Numbered from the stretch's first letter, positions 25,541-33,886 are shown. The stretch: DNA of 64,000 nucleotides from a bacterium (GCA_021786295.1 JAJYNO010000024.1:157848-221847); one strand, 5' to 3'. Made by a program: numbers and translations. The notes: a model not told the origin generated them from the letters alone.

Positions 25541-25556
25541 ATTACAAATTTGTAAT
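25541..25556. promoter_or_regulatory. Operator-like palindrome between divergent GT9 and TPR genes
   Basis: ATTACAAATTTGTAAT is a perfect 16-base palindrome. It shares 14 of 16 bases with the site at 8953-8968 and has the same TTAC-N6-GTAA core. Its centre is 50.5 bases before the TATAAT of the TPR gene, ten bases (about one helical turn) farther than in the other case. Confidence 0.55.
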
Positions 25557-25598
25557 AACGACCAAGGGGAAAATTTGCGAAAGGCTCCGGCCTACAGC

Positions 25599-25604
25599 TA
25601 TAAT
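25599..25604 (+). promoter_or_regulatory. -10 box of the TPR gene, leaderless start
   Basis: A perfect TATAAT is followed by exactly six bases and the ATG at 25611. The transcript should begin at or next to the start codon. Confidence 0.55.
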
Positions 25605-25610
25605 TGAGAT

Positions 25611-26834
25611 ATGCTGTTCAGCAATCCATGGAGAACGACTGGATGGATAATGACCGCCGTCCTGCCGGCAGTGCTCGTTTTCCTGCTTTCCGCGGCCTCC
25701 CCGAAGCCCGAACCGCTTCCGGAGGAGTTGCGGGCGCTCTCCAAGAAGGGCATGGACGCAATATACGCCGTGGACATAGCCGGAGCCAGGTCCGCTTTTA
25801 CCGAGGCTCTGCGCAAATACCCGGACCACCCGTTCCCCCGTTTCGGCATAGCAATGACCGAATGGGCCAACTACGAATATCTTGAAGAAGAAGCCGACCC
25901 GGCGGCGGCAAAAAAATACAAGGAACTTACGGACAAAGCCATAACCGTAGGCAAGAAATGGATAGCCGGGCATCCGCACGACGCAAACGCTTTCCTGTGT
26001 CTGGGCGGGATGTACGGTTTGCGCGCCTGGCTGGACGTGCTGCAGCACCACTGGTTCAGTGCATACTTCGCCGGACGTAAGGCTTTGGCGCTCACGCGCA
26101 AATCGCTAAAGATAGATCCCGGGCTCTATGACGCCTATCTCGGGCTGGGGATGTACGAATATGAAGCCGGCACCCTGCCCGGAGTGATAAAATTACTGGC
26201 CAGGCTGGTAATGCGGGGCGACGCGAAGAAAGGCATAACGTACCTGACGCTCTGCAAGGACAAAGGCTTCTATAACTCCCTGGCGGCTAAACTGCTGCTG
26301 ATAGATATTTATACCCAGCACGGGGGAAAGTACGCCAACCCGGAACTGGCGCTGAAATGGGCGCGGGAACTGCGCGCGGCCTATCCAGGCAAGCCCAACG
26401 CACAGTTCATAGAGATAGTCGCGCTTTACGAGTGCGCACGCTACGATGAAGCCGGAAAAGAAACGCTGGATTACCTCCATTCCATAGAAGCCGGCAAAGC
26501 CGGCTTTCTCAAATCCTTCCTGCCACGAGTCTTCATCCCGCTGGGAGACATCTCACTGGCCACGAGGGATTACGACAAAGCCGCCGAATACTTCAGCGAG
26601 GCCGCGGCCTCGCTGAAAGAGGCGCCTGAACATCCTCCGGCTCGATGGGCTGTGTGGGGGCTGGTGCAGCTCGGCAATGTATATGATTTGAAAGGGATGC
26701 GGGAGCAGGCCGTACGGACATACAGGGCGGCCGACGACTATAAAGACGAATGGGGCCTCGCCGAAACGACCGAGCATTACATAAAAACTCCTTTTTCAGA
26801 GACCCAGCTTCCGGCGCCTATCCCTCCGCCGTGA
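25611..26834 (+). CDS. TPR-repeat protein with N-terminal membrane anchor
   Basis: One hydrophobic anchor (about residues 12-30) is followed by tetratricopeptide-type helix pairs: ALSKKGMDAIYAVDIAGARSAFTEAL, SLKIDPGLYDAYLGLGMYEYEAG, IPLGDISLATRDYDKAAEYFSEAA and WGLVQLGNVYDLKGMREQA. TPRs make protein-protein contacts, probably on the periplasmic side here. The C-terminal tail is Pro-rich. It has its own promoter and lies under the palindrome shared in the divergent region. No conserved partner is visible, so function is unknown. Confidence 0.65.
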   Translation: MLFSNPWRTTGWIMTAVLPAVLVFLLSAASPKPEPLPEELRALSKKGMDAIYAVDIAGARSAFTEALRKYPDHPFPRFGIAMTEWANYEYLEEEADPAAAKKYKELTDKAITVGKKWIAGHPHDANAFLCLGGMYGLRAWLDVLQHHWFSAYFAGRKALALTRKSLKIDPGLYDAYLGLGMYEYEAGTLPGVIKLLARLVMRGDAKKGITYLTLCKDKGFYNSLAAKLLLIDIYTQHGGKYANPELALKWARELRAAYPGKPNAQFIEIVALYECARYDEAGKETLDYLHSIEAGKAGFLKSFLPRVFIPLGDISLATRDYDKAAEYFSEAAASLKEAPEHPPARWAVWGLVQLGNVYDLKGMREQAVRTYRAADDYKDEWGLAETTEHYIKTPFSETQLPAPIPPP

Positions 26835-26905
26835 AGCGACGGCAGGACTGCAGATCCCGCACCGCGAACTGCACCGCGAACGGGAAGAACTTCCGGCGTA
26901 TTTGA

Positions 26906-26911
26906 TAAAAT
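26906..26911 (+). promoter_or_regulatory. -10 box of the ABC exporter, leaderless start
   Basis: TAAAAT is followed by exactly six bases and the ATG at 26918, the same spacing as for the TPR gene. No Shine-Dalgarno is present. Confidence 0.45.
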
Positions 26912-26917
26912 CTACAG

Positions 26918-27892
26918 ATGGCGGCCATCGTCACCGACAACCTTGTGAAGCGCTACGCGGAGGTAACCGCCGTGGCCGGGGTCTCCCTAGAAATAAAGGA
27001 GGGGGAGGTCTTCGGCCTGCTGGGTCCCAACGGCGCGGGCAAGACCACGACGATAAGCATGCTCTCCACGCTGGTGAAGCCGACCTCCGGCACAGCGCTG
27101 GTGGCCGGCCGCGACATCAACAAGGACCCGCTGGCCGTGCGCCGCAACATCGGCATCGTCTTCCAGGAGCCCAGCGTGGACGACCTGCTGACCGCGCGCG
27201 AGAACCTCTACCTGCACTCGATGCTCTACGGCATGCCGCGCCGCGAGATCCCGGGGCGCATAGAGGAAATGCTGCGGCTCGTAAACCTCTCCGAGCGCGG
27301 AGACAGCCTGGTCAGGACCTATTCCGGCGGGATGAGGCGGCGCCTCGAGATAGCCCGCGGCCTTATCCACGGGCCCAGGATCCTTTTTCTCGACGAGCCG
27401 ACCCTGGGCCTGGACCCTGCCAGCCGCAAGGCCGTCTGGGAGCACATCCGCGGCCTGAAGGACCTGCACAACACCACCATCATCCTTACGACGCACTACA
27501 TGGAGGAGGCCGACAGCCTGGCCGACCGCATCGGGATAATAAACAAGGGCCGCGTCATAGAGCTGGGGACCCCGGAAGAGCTCAAGAAGAAGGTCGGACA
27601 CGACCTGGTCTTCCTGCGCGGCGCGATCGACGAGGCCGCGGTCAGGGCGCTCCCCTTCGTCAACACGGCCGAGCGGGACGCTGACTGCTGGAAGATAGGG
27701 ATAGTCGATTCCGGGATAAACCTGCAGGAGCTGCTGAACGCGGCCGGACGCATAGAGGAGGTAGAGGTGAGGCGCGTCACGCTGGACGACGTGTTCCTCA
27801 AGTTCGCGGGCCAGCAGATCTCCGACGACGAGGACGAAAAGGCCGACGGCTTCTTCGAGCGGGTAGCCGCGCAGAAGGCGGTGCGCAGATGA
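26918..27892 (+). CDS. ABC-2 exporter ATP-binding protein (DrrA-like)
   Basis: All nucleotide-binding motifs are present: Walker A GPNGAGKTTT, Q-loop FQEPSVDD, signature YSGGMRRRLEIARGL, Walker B ILFLDEPTLGLDP and the switch His in LTTHYMEEAD. The C-terminal extension of about 90 residues with VEVRRVTLDDVFLKFAG is typical of the daunorubicin-resistance (DrrA) subfamily. It overlaps the permease gene by four bases (ATGA). The pair should export a lipid, drug or polysaccharide across the inner membrane; substrate not predictable. Confidence 0.93.
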   Translation: MAAIVTDNLVKRYAEVTAVAGVSLEIKEGEVFGLLGPNGAGKTTTISMLSTLVKPTSGTALVAGRDINKDPLAVRRNIGIVFQEPSVDDLLTARENLYLHSMLYGMPRREIPGRIEEMLRLVNLSERGDSLVRTYSGGMRRRLEIARGLIHGPRILFLDEPTLGLDPASRKAVWEHIRGLKDLHNTTIILTTHYMEEADSLADRIGIINKGRVIELGTPEELKKKVGHDLVFLRGAIDEAAVRALPFVNTAERDADCWKIGIVDSGINLQELLNAAGRIEEVEVRRVTLDDVFLKFAGQQISDDEDEKADGFFERVAAQKAVRR

Positions 27893-28644
27893 GCCTCAAC
27901 GCCGTCTGGGCGCTGCTGCTGCGCGAGGCCAAGATCTTCCTGCGCGAGAAGGAGCGCATAGTCTCGATCCTGATCTCGCCGCTGCTGTTCCTGTTCGTGA
28001 TGGGAAAGGGGATGGCCGCCGGCCGCAGCCCGGTGGCGGGTTTCACCTACCAGCAGTTCATCTTCCCGGGCATCATGGCTATGGTGATCCTGTTCACTTC
28101 GATAACCTACGGTCTCTACATCATCTGGGACAAGCGGCTGGACTTCCTGAAGGAGGTCCTCGCCGCGCCGGTTTCGCGCGCGACCCTGTTCGTCGGCAAA
28201 GCCCTGGGCGGCATGCTCGGCGCGCTGATAGAGACGCTGCTGCTGCTCGTGATAGGCGCCTTCTTCATCCTGCCGCAGAGCCCGCTGCAGGTGCTCTTGT
28301 GCCTGCTGGCGGCCTTCCCGGTGTCCTACCTGATCACCAACATGGGCCTGACGATAGGGGCCAAGATGAAGTCCATGGAGGGCTTCGGCCTGGTGATGAG
28401 TTTCCTGACCTGGCCGCTGTTCTTCTTCAGCGGCGCGCTGTTCGACCTGGGGGGAGCCTCGCCGTACATCAAGGCCGTAAGCCTGATAGACCCCGTGACC
28501 TACGCCGTGGACCTGATGAGGATCATCATGCTGGGAGCGGGGCACTTCACGGTCTGGGCCGACCTTGGCGCGATCGCGCTGTTCTGCCTGGCCACCACGG
28601 GGCTCGGCGTATCCGCCTTCGGCAAACTGCAACAGGAAAAATAA
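27889..28644 (+). CDS. ABC-2 type exporter permease
   Basis: The 251-residue chain has six predicted helices and the ABC-2 family layout. An N-terminal amphipathic stretch (LLLREAKIFLREKERI) is followed by the first helix ISPLLFLFVMG. YQQFIFPGIMAMVILFTS comes next, and the late PLFFFSGALFDLGGASPYIK re-entrant region leads into the last helices. It is translationally coupled to the ATPase gene and converges on the flippase gene, ending eight bases from it. Confidence 0.9.
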   Translation: MSLNAVWALLLREAKIFLREKERIVSILISPLLFLFVMGKGMAAGRSPVAGFTYQQFIFPGIMAMVILFTSITYGLYIIWDKRLDFLKEVLAAPVSRATLFVGKALGGMLGALIETLLLLVIGAFFILPQSPLQVLLCLLAAFPVSYLITNMGLTIGAKMKSMEGFGLVMSFLTWPLFFFSGALFDLGGASPYIKAVSLIDPVTYAVDLMRIIMLGAGHFTVWADLGAIALFCLATTGLGVSAFGKLQQEK

Positions 28645-28651
28645 CCGCCGT

Positions 28652-30178
28652 TCAGCTGACTTTCGCTCCTCCCCAGGCCGCGGCGCGCCGCAGCATGGAG
28701 AGGATCCCCGCCCTTTCCCCGGAGTCGAACAGCGCCCAGGCCAGGGCGGGGAAGACCGCCAGCACCACTGTCAGGCGGGCGGCCAGCCAGGCGTGCTGGC
28801 TCATTCGCCCGGAGATCATCACCAGACAGGTGAGCAGCATGCCGGCGCCTATGGCGGTCAGCACGCGGCCCCACTCGTAGGGCACGCTGTAGAAGCCGCG
28901 GCCAGCCAGGTGCATGAATACGGCCATGCAGAAATAGGCGGCGAAGGTCGCCCAGGCCGCGCCCAGCATGCCGTAGTGCGGGATCAGCAGGAAGTTGGCG
29001 GCCACGTTGACGGCCGCGCCGGTCAGCGTGGCGCCCATGATGTAGTTGGTGCGCTTGGCGATTATCACCGGCGCCAGGAAGTTGATGTAAAGCCCGTTGA
29101 AGACGTAGGCCCAGAGCACCACCGGGACCAGGCCGAGCCCGCCCCAGTAGGCCGGGTGGATCAGCGGTTTACCGAAGACAGGGAACTTGACCAGGTCCAC
29201 GATGAAATAGGATATCCCGAGCGTTATCCACGACGCGCCTATCGCGAAGAAGGTGAGCACGCGAGCGAACAGCCCTGGGGAATCAGGCCGCGCAGAACGC
29301 TCTATAAAGAAGGGCCGCCACGCCTGGTCGAACATGCTGACTATCAGCATCATGAAGATGCCGAGGCGGTAGTTGGCCTGGTAGATGCCGACGGTAGCGT
29401 CGTCGGTGAGATGCAGCAGTATCGGGCGGTCTATCACCTGCACCGCCATCGAGCCCAGGCCGGCCGGGACTAGCGGCAGCGCGAAGGCCAGCATGCGGCG
29501 GTACAGGGCCAGCGAAAAGCGCGGCTTCAGGCGCGGCAGGGCGGGCAGCAGCACCAGCAGCGCGGCCAGGGCCGAGGAGCCGATGTTGGCCTCGAAGATG
29601 CCGGAGACACCCCGCCCCAGCTTGACGATGAAAATGACGTTCAGCGTGATGTTGGCGGCCACCGTCAGCACGCGAAGCAGCGCGTAGCGCACGGACCGGT
29701 GGGCCATGCGCAGGTCGGTGAAGAGTGGGGCGCTCGACGCGTCCAGCAGCATGATGACGGCGGAGTAGAGCACCAGCTTGCCGTTCCCGGCGCCTATGCC
29801 GCCGGCCGCGGCCAGAGGCCCGGACGCGGAGGCGATCAGAACGGCCAGCAGCGCGGATACCCCGGCCACGCCGTAGAAGGCCGCCGGCATCACCCCGGAG
29901 TCGCGCTCGGAGTAATAGCGCATAAAGGCCTGGTCCATGCCGTGCTGGAACAGGATGTTGAAGAAGGCGATGTAGGAGAACATCGCAGCCGCCACGCCGT
30001 AGTCGGCCGGCGCGAGGTAGTGCGTGTAGAACGGCAGCAGCAGGAAATTGAGCAGGCGGGCGGCGACGGTGGAGAGGCCGTAGATCAGTGATTCCTTGCC
30101 CAGCGTCTTGAGGTCTTTGAACATGGCTGTCAGCCGCTCATCCAGGCGCGACCGCGTCCCGGACATATAGTTTAGCAA
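28652..30178 (-). CDS. Wzx-like polysaccharide/lipid flippase (MOP superfamily)
   Basis: This large protein has about twelve to fourteen hydrophobic helices and the opening LGKESLIYGLSTVAARLLNFLLLPFYTHYL, typical of polysaccharide-transport (RfbX/Wzx) flippases. FNILFQHGMDQAFMRYY is another family-like segment. These proteins turn undecaprenyl-linked oligosaccharides to the periplasmic side. Several starts are possible; the conserved part only begins at the ATG at 30124 (MFKDLKTLGK), while ATGs at 30166 and 30178 add a basic leader. It lies divergently from the FNR-like regulator. Confidence 0.87.
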   Translation of the reverse strand: MLNYMSGTRSRLDERLTAMFKDLKTLGKESLIYGLSTVAARLLNFLLLPFYTHYLAPADYGVAAAMFSYIAFFNILFQHGMDQAFMRYYSERDSGVMPAAFYGVAGVSALLAVLIASASGPLAAAGGIGAGNGKLVLYSAVIMLLDASSAPLFTDLRMAHRSVRYALLRVLTVAANITLNVIFIVKLGRGVSGIFEANIGSSALAALLVLLPALPRLKPRFSLALYRRMLAFALPLVPAGLGSMAVQVIDRPILLHLTDDATVGIYQANYRLGIFMMLIVSMFDQAWRPFFIERSARPDSPGLFARVLTFFAIGASWITLGISYFIVDLVKFPVFGKPLIHPAYWGGLGLVPVVLWAYVFNGLYINFLAPVIIAKRTNYIMGATLTGAAVNVAANFLLIPHYGMLGAAWATFAAYFCMAVFMHLAGRGFYSVPYEWGRVLTAIGAGMLLTCLVMISGRMSQHAWLAARLTVVLAVFPALAWALFDSGERAGILSMLRRAAAWGGAKVS

Positions 30179-30202
30179 ATGACGGCCCCGTCGGAAATAT
30201 TA

Positions 30203-30208
30203 TATAAT
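30203..30208 (+). promoter_or_regulatory. -10 box of the FNR-like regulator
   Basis: A perfect TATAAT within TATATAATCG sits in the divergent region. It is six bases before an in-frame TTG (30214-30216) and 35 bases before the preferred ATG. Confidence 0.5.
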
Positions 30209-30243
30209 CGCTATTGAAGCCCTCGATGAGGGCGGGGGAAACA

Positions 30244-30963
30244 ATGAACAGATTCACCAAAGAACAGGCCCCGGATTGCGCTTCATGCCGCTTCAAGACC
30301 GTCTGCTTCTACGACAAGCTGGGTCCCGAGGCTCAGAAGGCCTGGAACAGGATGAAGACCGGCCGCAAGTTCTCGGACGACGAGACCATCTATAACGAAG
30401 CCCAGCATCCGCAGGGCGTCTACATAGTCTGCAAGGGCCGCGCGAAGGTCTTCTGCACGGACTCACGCGGCCAGCAGATGATCACCTGGATCCGTCATCC
30501 CGGAGAGACCTTCGGGCACATTGCGCTCTTCGCCGAAAGCGATTATTTCAGCAACACCCGCGCTATGGGCGACACTATCCTCTCCTTCATGGACAGCAAG
30601 ACGCTCGAACAGTTCCTGGACGAACACCCGAAGACCTACCGTCTCTTCCTGCAGAAGGTGGCCAGCGAACTGCACGGCATGCAGATGAAGCTCAAGGACA
30701 CGGCTTATAAACCCGCTCGATCCAAGGTCGCAAAGGCGCTGATAAACGCGATCTCCTACAAGACCCGCAACACCGACAAGCCTGCCATATACGGCCTGAA
30801 GCGCACCGAGATCGCCGAGATCACCGGCCTGGCGCTGGAGACCGTGGTGCGCACGCTGGCGGAGCTGGAGAAGCGCGGCATCATCAAGCGCGAGACCAAG
30901 TCCATCAAAATACTCGACTACCCCACGCTGTCCCGCGTCGCCGACCCCAACATCAAGAAATAG
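30244..30963 (+). CDS. Crp/Fnr-family transcription regulator with FNR-like Cys cluster
   Basis: I favour the ATG at 30244 (MNRFTKEQ), preceded by GGGGGAA; TTG 30214 and ATG 30226 are in-frame alternatives. The N-terminus has CASCRFKTVC, a C-x2-C-x5-C cluster with the same spacing as three of the four iron-sulfur ligands of E. coli FNR. A cyclic-nucleotide-like beta-roll follows (about 35-140), then a long dimer helix and a Crp-type winged helix: LKRTEIAEITGLALETVVRTLAELEKRGII. The fourth FNR Cys is not obvious, though two Cys occur in YIVCKGRAKVFCTD. Role may be oxygen or redox control, for instance of the cydAB genes in this window, but no FNR box was found there. Confidence 0.88.
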   Translation: MNRFTKEQAPDCASCRFKTVCFYDKLGPEAQKAWNRMKTGRKFSDDETIYNEAQHPQGVYIVCKGRAKVFCTDSRGQQMITWIRHPGETFGHIALFAESDYFSNTRAMGDTILSFMDSKTLEQFLDEHPKTYRLFLQKVASELHGMQMKLKDTAYKPARSKVAKALINAISYKTRNTDKPAIYGLKRTEIAEITGLALETVVRTLAELEKRGIIKRETKSIKILDYPTLSRVADPNIKK

Positions 30964-31089
30964 AAAAGGGTAGAAAAGGGGACAGGCTACTTTTTTCGCC
31001 TTGAAAAAGGCTTGTCCTGTAAGCGCAATTAGGGCGCTTACAGGCTGAAAAAAGTAGCCTGTCCCCTTTTATAGCCTGTCCCCTTTTAT
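30961..31089. repeat. Nested inverted repeat with three-way-junction potential
   Basis: The outer arms are 24-base perfect complements (30974-30997 and 31047-31070, beginning AAAAGGGGACAGGCTAC). Inside are two further hairpins: GCCTT-GAAA-AAGGC (30998-31011) and CCTGTAAGCGC paired with GCGCTTACAGG (31016-31044). An 18-base direct repeat TAGCCTGTCCCCTTTTAT follows twice (31055-31072, 31072-31089), and TAGAAAAGGG is doubled on the left (30961-30980). It fills the whole space between two convergent genes, touching both stop codons. It could act as a bidirectional terminator or be a REP/MITE-like mobile repeat. No transposase is near. Confidence 0.85.
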
Positions 31090-31715
31090 TATTCAGTCCC
31101 GAACATGCGGTCGCCGGCGTCGCCGAGTCCGGGGACGATGTAGCCGTGGCTGTTAAGCTTCTCGTCCACCGCCCCGGCGTAGATAGGCATCTCCGGATGC
31201 GCTTCCGAAAGGCGCCTGATACCCTCCCGGGCGGCTATCATGCAGACGAAGCAGATATGCCTGGCGCCGCGGCTCTTCATGATCTCCACGGCCTCCACCG
31301 CCGAGCCGCCCGTGGCGAGCATCGGGTCGGCTATCACTACCAGGCTGTCGGAGATGTCCTCGGGCAGCCTGGCGTAGTACTTCACCGGCTTCAGAGTCTC
31401 CTCGTCGCGGTAGATGCCTATATGGGCCAGCTTCGCCTCCGGGCACAGTTTCACGAGGCCGTCCACCATGCCCAGCCCGGCCCGCAGTATGGCCACGAAG
31501 ACCACGTCGTGAGACAGCTTCATGGCCTGCGCCACGCCCACCGGGGTGCGCACCTTAGCGCCCTTCACGCGCGCGTGGGCGAGAGCCTCGTAGCCGAGGA
31601 ACATCCCCAGTTCGCCCATCATGCGCCTGAAGTCGGGCACCGAGGTGCGCTTGTCGCGCATGCGCGCTATCTTATCCAGGACGACCGGGTGTCTGCAGAT
31701 ATGGACGTTCTTCAT
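31089..31715 (-). CDS. upp: Uracil phosphoribosyltransferase
   Basis: Upp joins uracil and PRPP to make UMP. The PRPP loop VVIADPMLATGGSAVEAVEIM and the uracil-binding GYIVPGLGDAGDRMFGT at the C-terminus are diagnostic; VVFVAILRAGLGMVDGL is the third signature. The length of 208 is normal. It is the last gene of a minus-strand salvage set (punA, deoA, upp) that turns nucleosides into bases and back to nucleotides. Its stop codon lies at the edge of the nested repeat. Confidence 0.97.
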   Translation of the reverse strand: MKNVHICRHPVVLDKIARMRDKRTSVPDFRRMMGELGMFLGYEALAHARVKGAKVRTPVGVAQAMKLSHDVVFVAILRAGLGMVDGLVKLCPEAKLAHIGIYRDEETLKPVKYYARLPEDISDSLVVIADPMLATGGSAVEAVEIMKSRGARHICFVCMIAAREGIRRLSEAHPEMPIYAGAVDEKLNSHGYIVPGLGDAGDRMFGTE

Positions 31716-31722
31716 CCCTGCC

Positions 31723-33033
31723 TCACTTTATTATCTCGCGGATGAGCGGCTCCTTGCGCGGCGCCTTCGGGCCGTACGCGAGCGAGGCCTCGAACATCCT
31801 CGCGCCATCGGAGAGCTTCTGCGCCGAGGAGGCGTAGGCGGTGGCTATGGCGTCGCCGGGCTTCACACGGTCGCCGGGCTTCTTCGCCAGGACGAAACCG
31901 GCGCCGAAGTCCACGGCGTCCTCGGCCTTGGCGCGGCCGGCGCCCAGCGCCACCGCGGCGAACCCTACGGTGCGGGCCTCCATGGCGGTGAGGTAGCCGG
32001 CTTTTTTGGCGAGGATCTTCTTCGAGAGCTTAGCCTTGGGCATGTGGCGGTCCGGGTCGTCCGCGACCCTGGGGTCGGCGCCCTGCCACTTCAGCATCAG
32101 CCGGAACTTCTCCAGCGCGCTGCCGTCGGCCATGACGCGGCGGGCCTTCTCCTCGCCCTCCTCCGCCGTGCGGGCCTTGCCGCCCAGGTGGATCATCCAG
32201 CCCGAGAGCACCTCGAGCACGCGCATGAAGTCCTCGGGCCCGCGCTCGCCCTGCAGTATCTTCACGCAGGCGGAGGTCTCGATGCCGTTGCCTATGGCCG
32301 TGCCGAGAGGTTCGTTCATGGCCGTCATCACGGCCACGCAGCGGATGCCGAGCAGCTTGGCGGTGCGCATCAGCGCCACGGCGAGCTCGCGGCTGGGCTT
32401 GAAATCCTTAAGGAACGCGCCGGAACCGTACTTCACGTCCATCACCAGGCCGGTGATGTCCTCGGCGTACTTCTTGGAGAGGATGCTCGCCACGATCAGG
32501 GGGAGCGCCTCCACGGTGCAGCTGGCGTCGCGCAGGGCGTAGAGCTTCTTGTCGCTGGGGGCGAGGCGCTCGGTCTGGCCGAACATGGAAAGGCCGGTGG
32601 CCTTGAGCTGCTTCACCACGTATTCGGGCTTGAGGCGCACGTTGAAGCCTTTCATCGCCTCCAGCTTGTCGAGCGTGCCGCCGGTGTGGCCCAGGCCGCG
32701 GCCGCTCATCATCGGCACGATGACGCCGCACGCGGCCGCTATGGGCGCGAGCGCTATCGAGATGCCGTCGCCGACGCCGCCGGTGGAGTGCTTGTCCACC
32801 TTGACGCCCTTGATGGACGAGAGGTCCAGCCGGTCGCCGGAGCGTGCCATCGCCCGGGTCAGCGCGGCGGTCTCGGCCGGGGTGAGCCCGTTGAGGAAGG
32901 CGGCCATCAGCCACGACGAGAGCTGGTAGTCGGGGATGGAGCCGTCGGCGGCGCCCATCGCGATGAAATCTATCTCGGCGGGGGTGTGCTCCAGGGCGGA
33001 GCGTTTCTTCAGCAGCAGGTCCAGCATTCGCAT
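31723..33033 (-). CDS. deoA: Thymidine/pyrimidine-nucleoside phosphorylase
   Basis: The enzyme splits pyrimidine nucleosides with phosphate. The signature SGRGLGHTGGTLDKLEAM, the phosphate site VDKHSTGGVGDGIS and the DVKYGSGAF segment are all present, and 436 residues is the normal size. It may prefer thymidine (deoA) or several pyrimidines (pdp); motifs alone do not decide. A GGAGG is placed before the start. It lies eight bases upstream of upp, and together they recycle uridine through uracil to UMP. Confidence 0.95.
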   Translation of the reverse strand: MRMLDLLLKKRSALEHTPAEIDFIAMGAADGSIPDYQLSSWLMAAFLNGLTPAETAALTRAMARSGDRLDLSSIKGVKVDKHSTGGVGDGISIALAPIAAACGVIVPMMSGRGLGHTGGTLDKLEAMKGFNVRLKPEYVVKQLKATGLSMFGQTERLAPSDKKLYALRDASCTVEALPLIVASILSKKYAEDITGLVMDVKYGSGAFLKDFKPSRELAVALMRTAKLLGIRCVAVMTAMNEPLGTAIGNGIETSACVKILQGERGPEDFMRVLEVLSGWMIHLGGKARTAEEGEEKARRVMADGSALEKFRLMLKWQGADPRVADDPDRHMPKAKLSKKILAKKAGYLTAMEARTVGFAAVALGAGRAKAEDAVDFGAGFVLAKKPGDRVKPGDAIATAYASSAQKLSDGARMFEASLAYGPKAPRKEPLIREIIK

Positions 33034-33043
33034 AACGGCCTCC

Positions 33044-33886
33044 TTAATCCTTCAGCGCCTTGGACTTGAGCAGCCCTTCCAGCAGCGGACGCATCTTTCC
33101 CGAGACCTTCTCTCCCAGTTCCAGCACTTCCTCGTGGGACAGCGCCTCCCTGGAAATGCCGCTGGCGAAATTGGAGATCCAGCAGATACCGGCCACGCGC
33201 AGCTTCATCTGGCGGGCCGCTATGGTCTCTGGCACCACCGACATGCCGGCGACGTCGCCGCCGAGCATCCGGTATACCTTCACCTCGGCGGGGGTCTCGT
33301 AAGAAGGCCCAGTAACGGCGGTGTAGACGCCCTCCACGGCCCTAATGCGCGCCTTTTTGGCAAGCTTCACGGCCTCCCGGCGCAGGGCCTTGTCGTATGG
33401 CTCGTTCATGTCCGGGAACATCTCGCCGAAGGCCTCGTGGTGGTTGCCTATCAGCGGGTTGCCGCCCATCAGGTTGATATGGTCCTTGAGCACCACCAGC
33501 TGGCCCGGCTTGATGCCGGGCTTCAGCGAGCCCACGGCGGCGGTGAGGACCAGGTTCTTAACTCCGAGCGCCCGCAGCACGCGTATCGGGAACGCGATGA
33601 AGCTCATCGGCCTGCCCTCGTAGTAGTGGAAGCGGCCGCGCATGATCACGGCGTCGCGCCCGCCGAGGCGCCCGAACACCAGCTCGCCGGCGTGCCCCTT
33701 GACGGTGGTGGAGGGGAAGCCGGGGATGTCCTTGTAGGAGACCGAGAGCCTGTCCTCCAGCCTGGGCAGCGCGCCGCCCAGGCCCGAACCGGCGATGATG
33801 GCCGTAGCCGGACTAAACCCGGCCGCTATCTTCTTGAGCCAGCCCGCAGTATGCTCCACGCTGCGCAGTATCTCCGAAGGTTCCAT
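33044..33886 (-). CDS. punA: Purine-nucleoside phosphorylase (trimeric type)
   Basis: The chain has the family-2 PNP motifs: AIIAGSGLGG (phosphate loop), VVLKDHINLMGGNPL, YTAVTGPSYETPAEV and GMSVVPETIAARQM. Asn in WISNFASG marks preference for 6-oxopurines (guanosine/inosine). At 280 residues it matches PunA/XapA. It leads the three-gene salvage set ten bases before deoA. The intergenic 58 bases upstream hold no clear promoter, so it may be read from yraN/rnhB. Confidence 0.95.
   Translation of the reverse strand: MEPSEILRSVEHTAGWLKKIAAGFSPATAIIAGSGLGGALPRLEDRLSVSYKDIPGFPSTTVKGHAGELVFGRLGGRDAVIMRGRFHYYEGRPMSFIAFPIRVLRALGVKNLVLTAAVGSLKPGIKPGQLVVLKDHINLMGGNPLIGNHHEAFGEMFPDMNEPYDKALRREAVKLAKKARIRAVEGVYTAVTGPSYETPAEVKVYRMLGGDVAGMSVVPETIAARQMKLRVAGICWISNFASGISREALSHEEVLELGEKVSGKMRPLLEGLLKSKALKD

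Noticed and set aside
26859..26881. Short direct repeat GCACCGCGAAC twice before the ABC gene
   Set aside because: Only two 11-base copies in a GC-rich gap, with no symmetry or link to the promoter; likely chance.
30961..31089. A tRNA or small structured RNA gene in the nested repeat
   Set aside because: The fold does not match a cloverleaf (24-bp outer stem, only two arms, no anticodon-like loop) and no promoter was seen for it.
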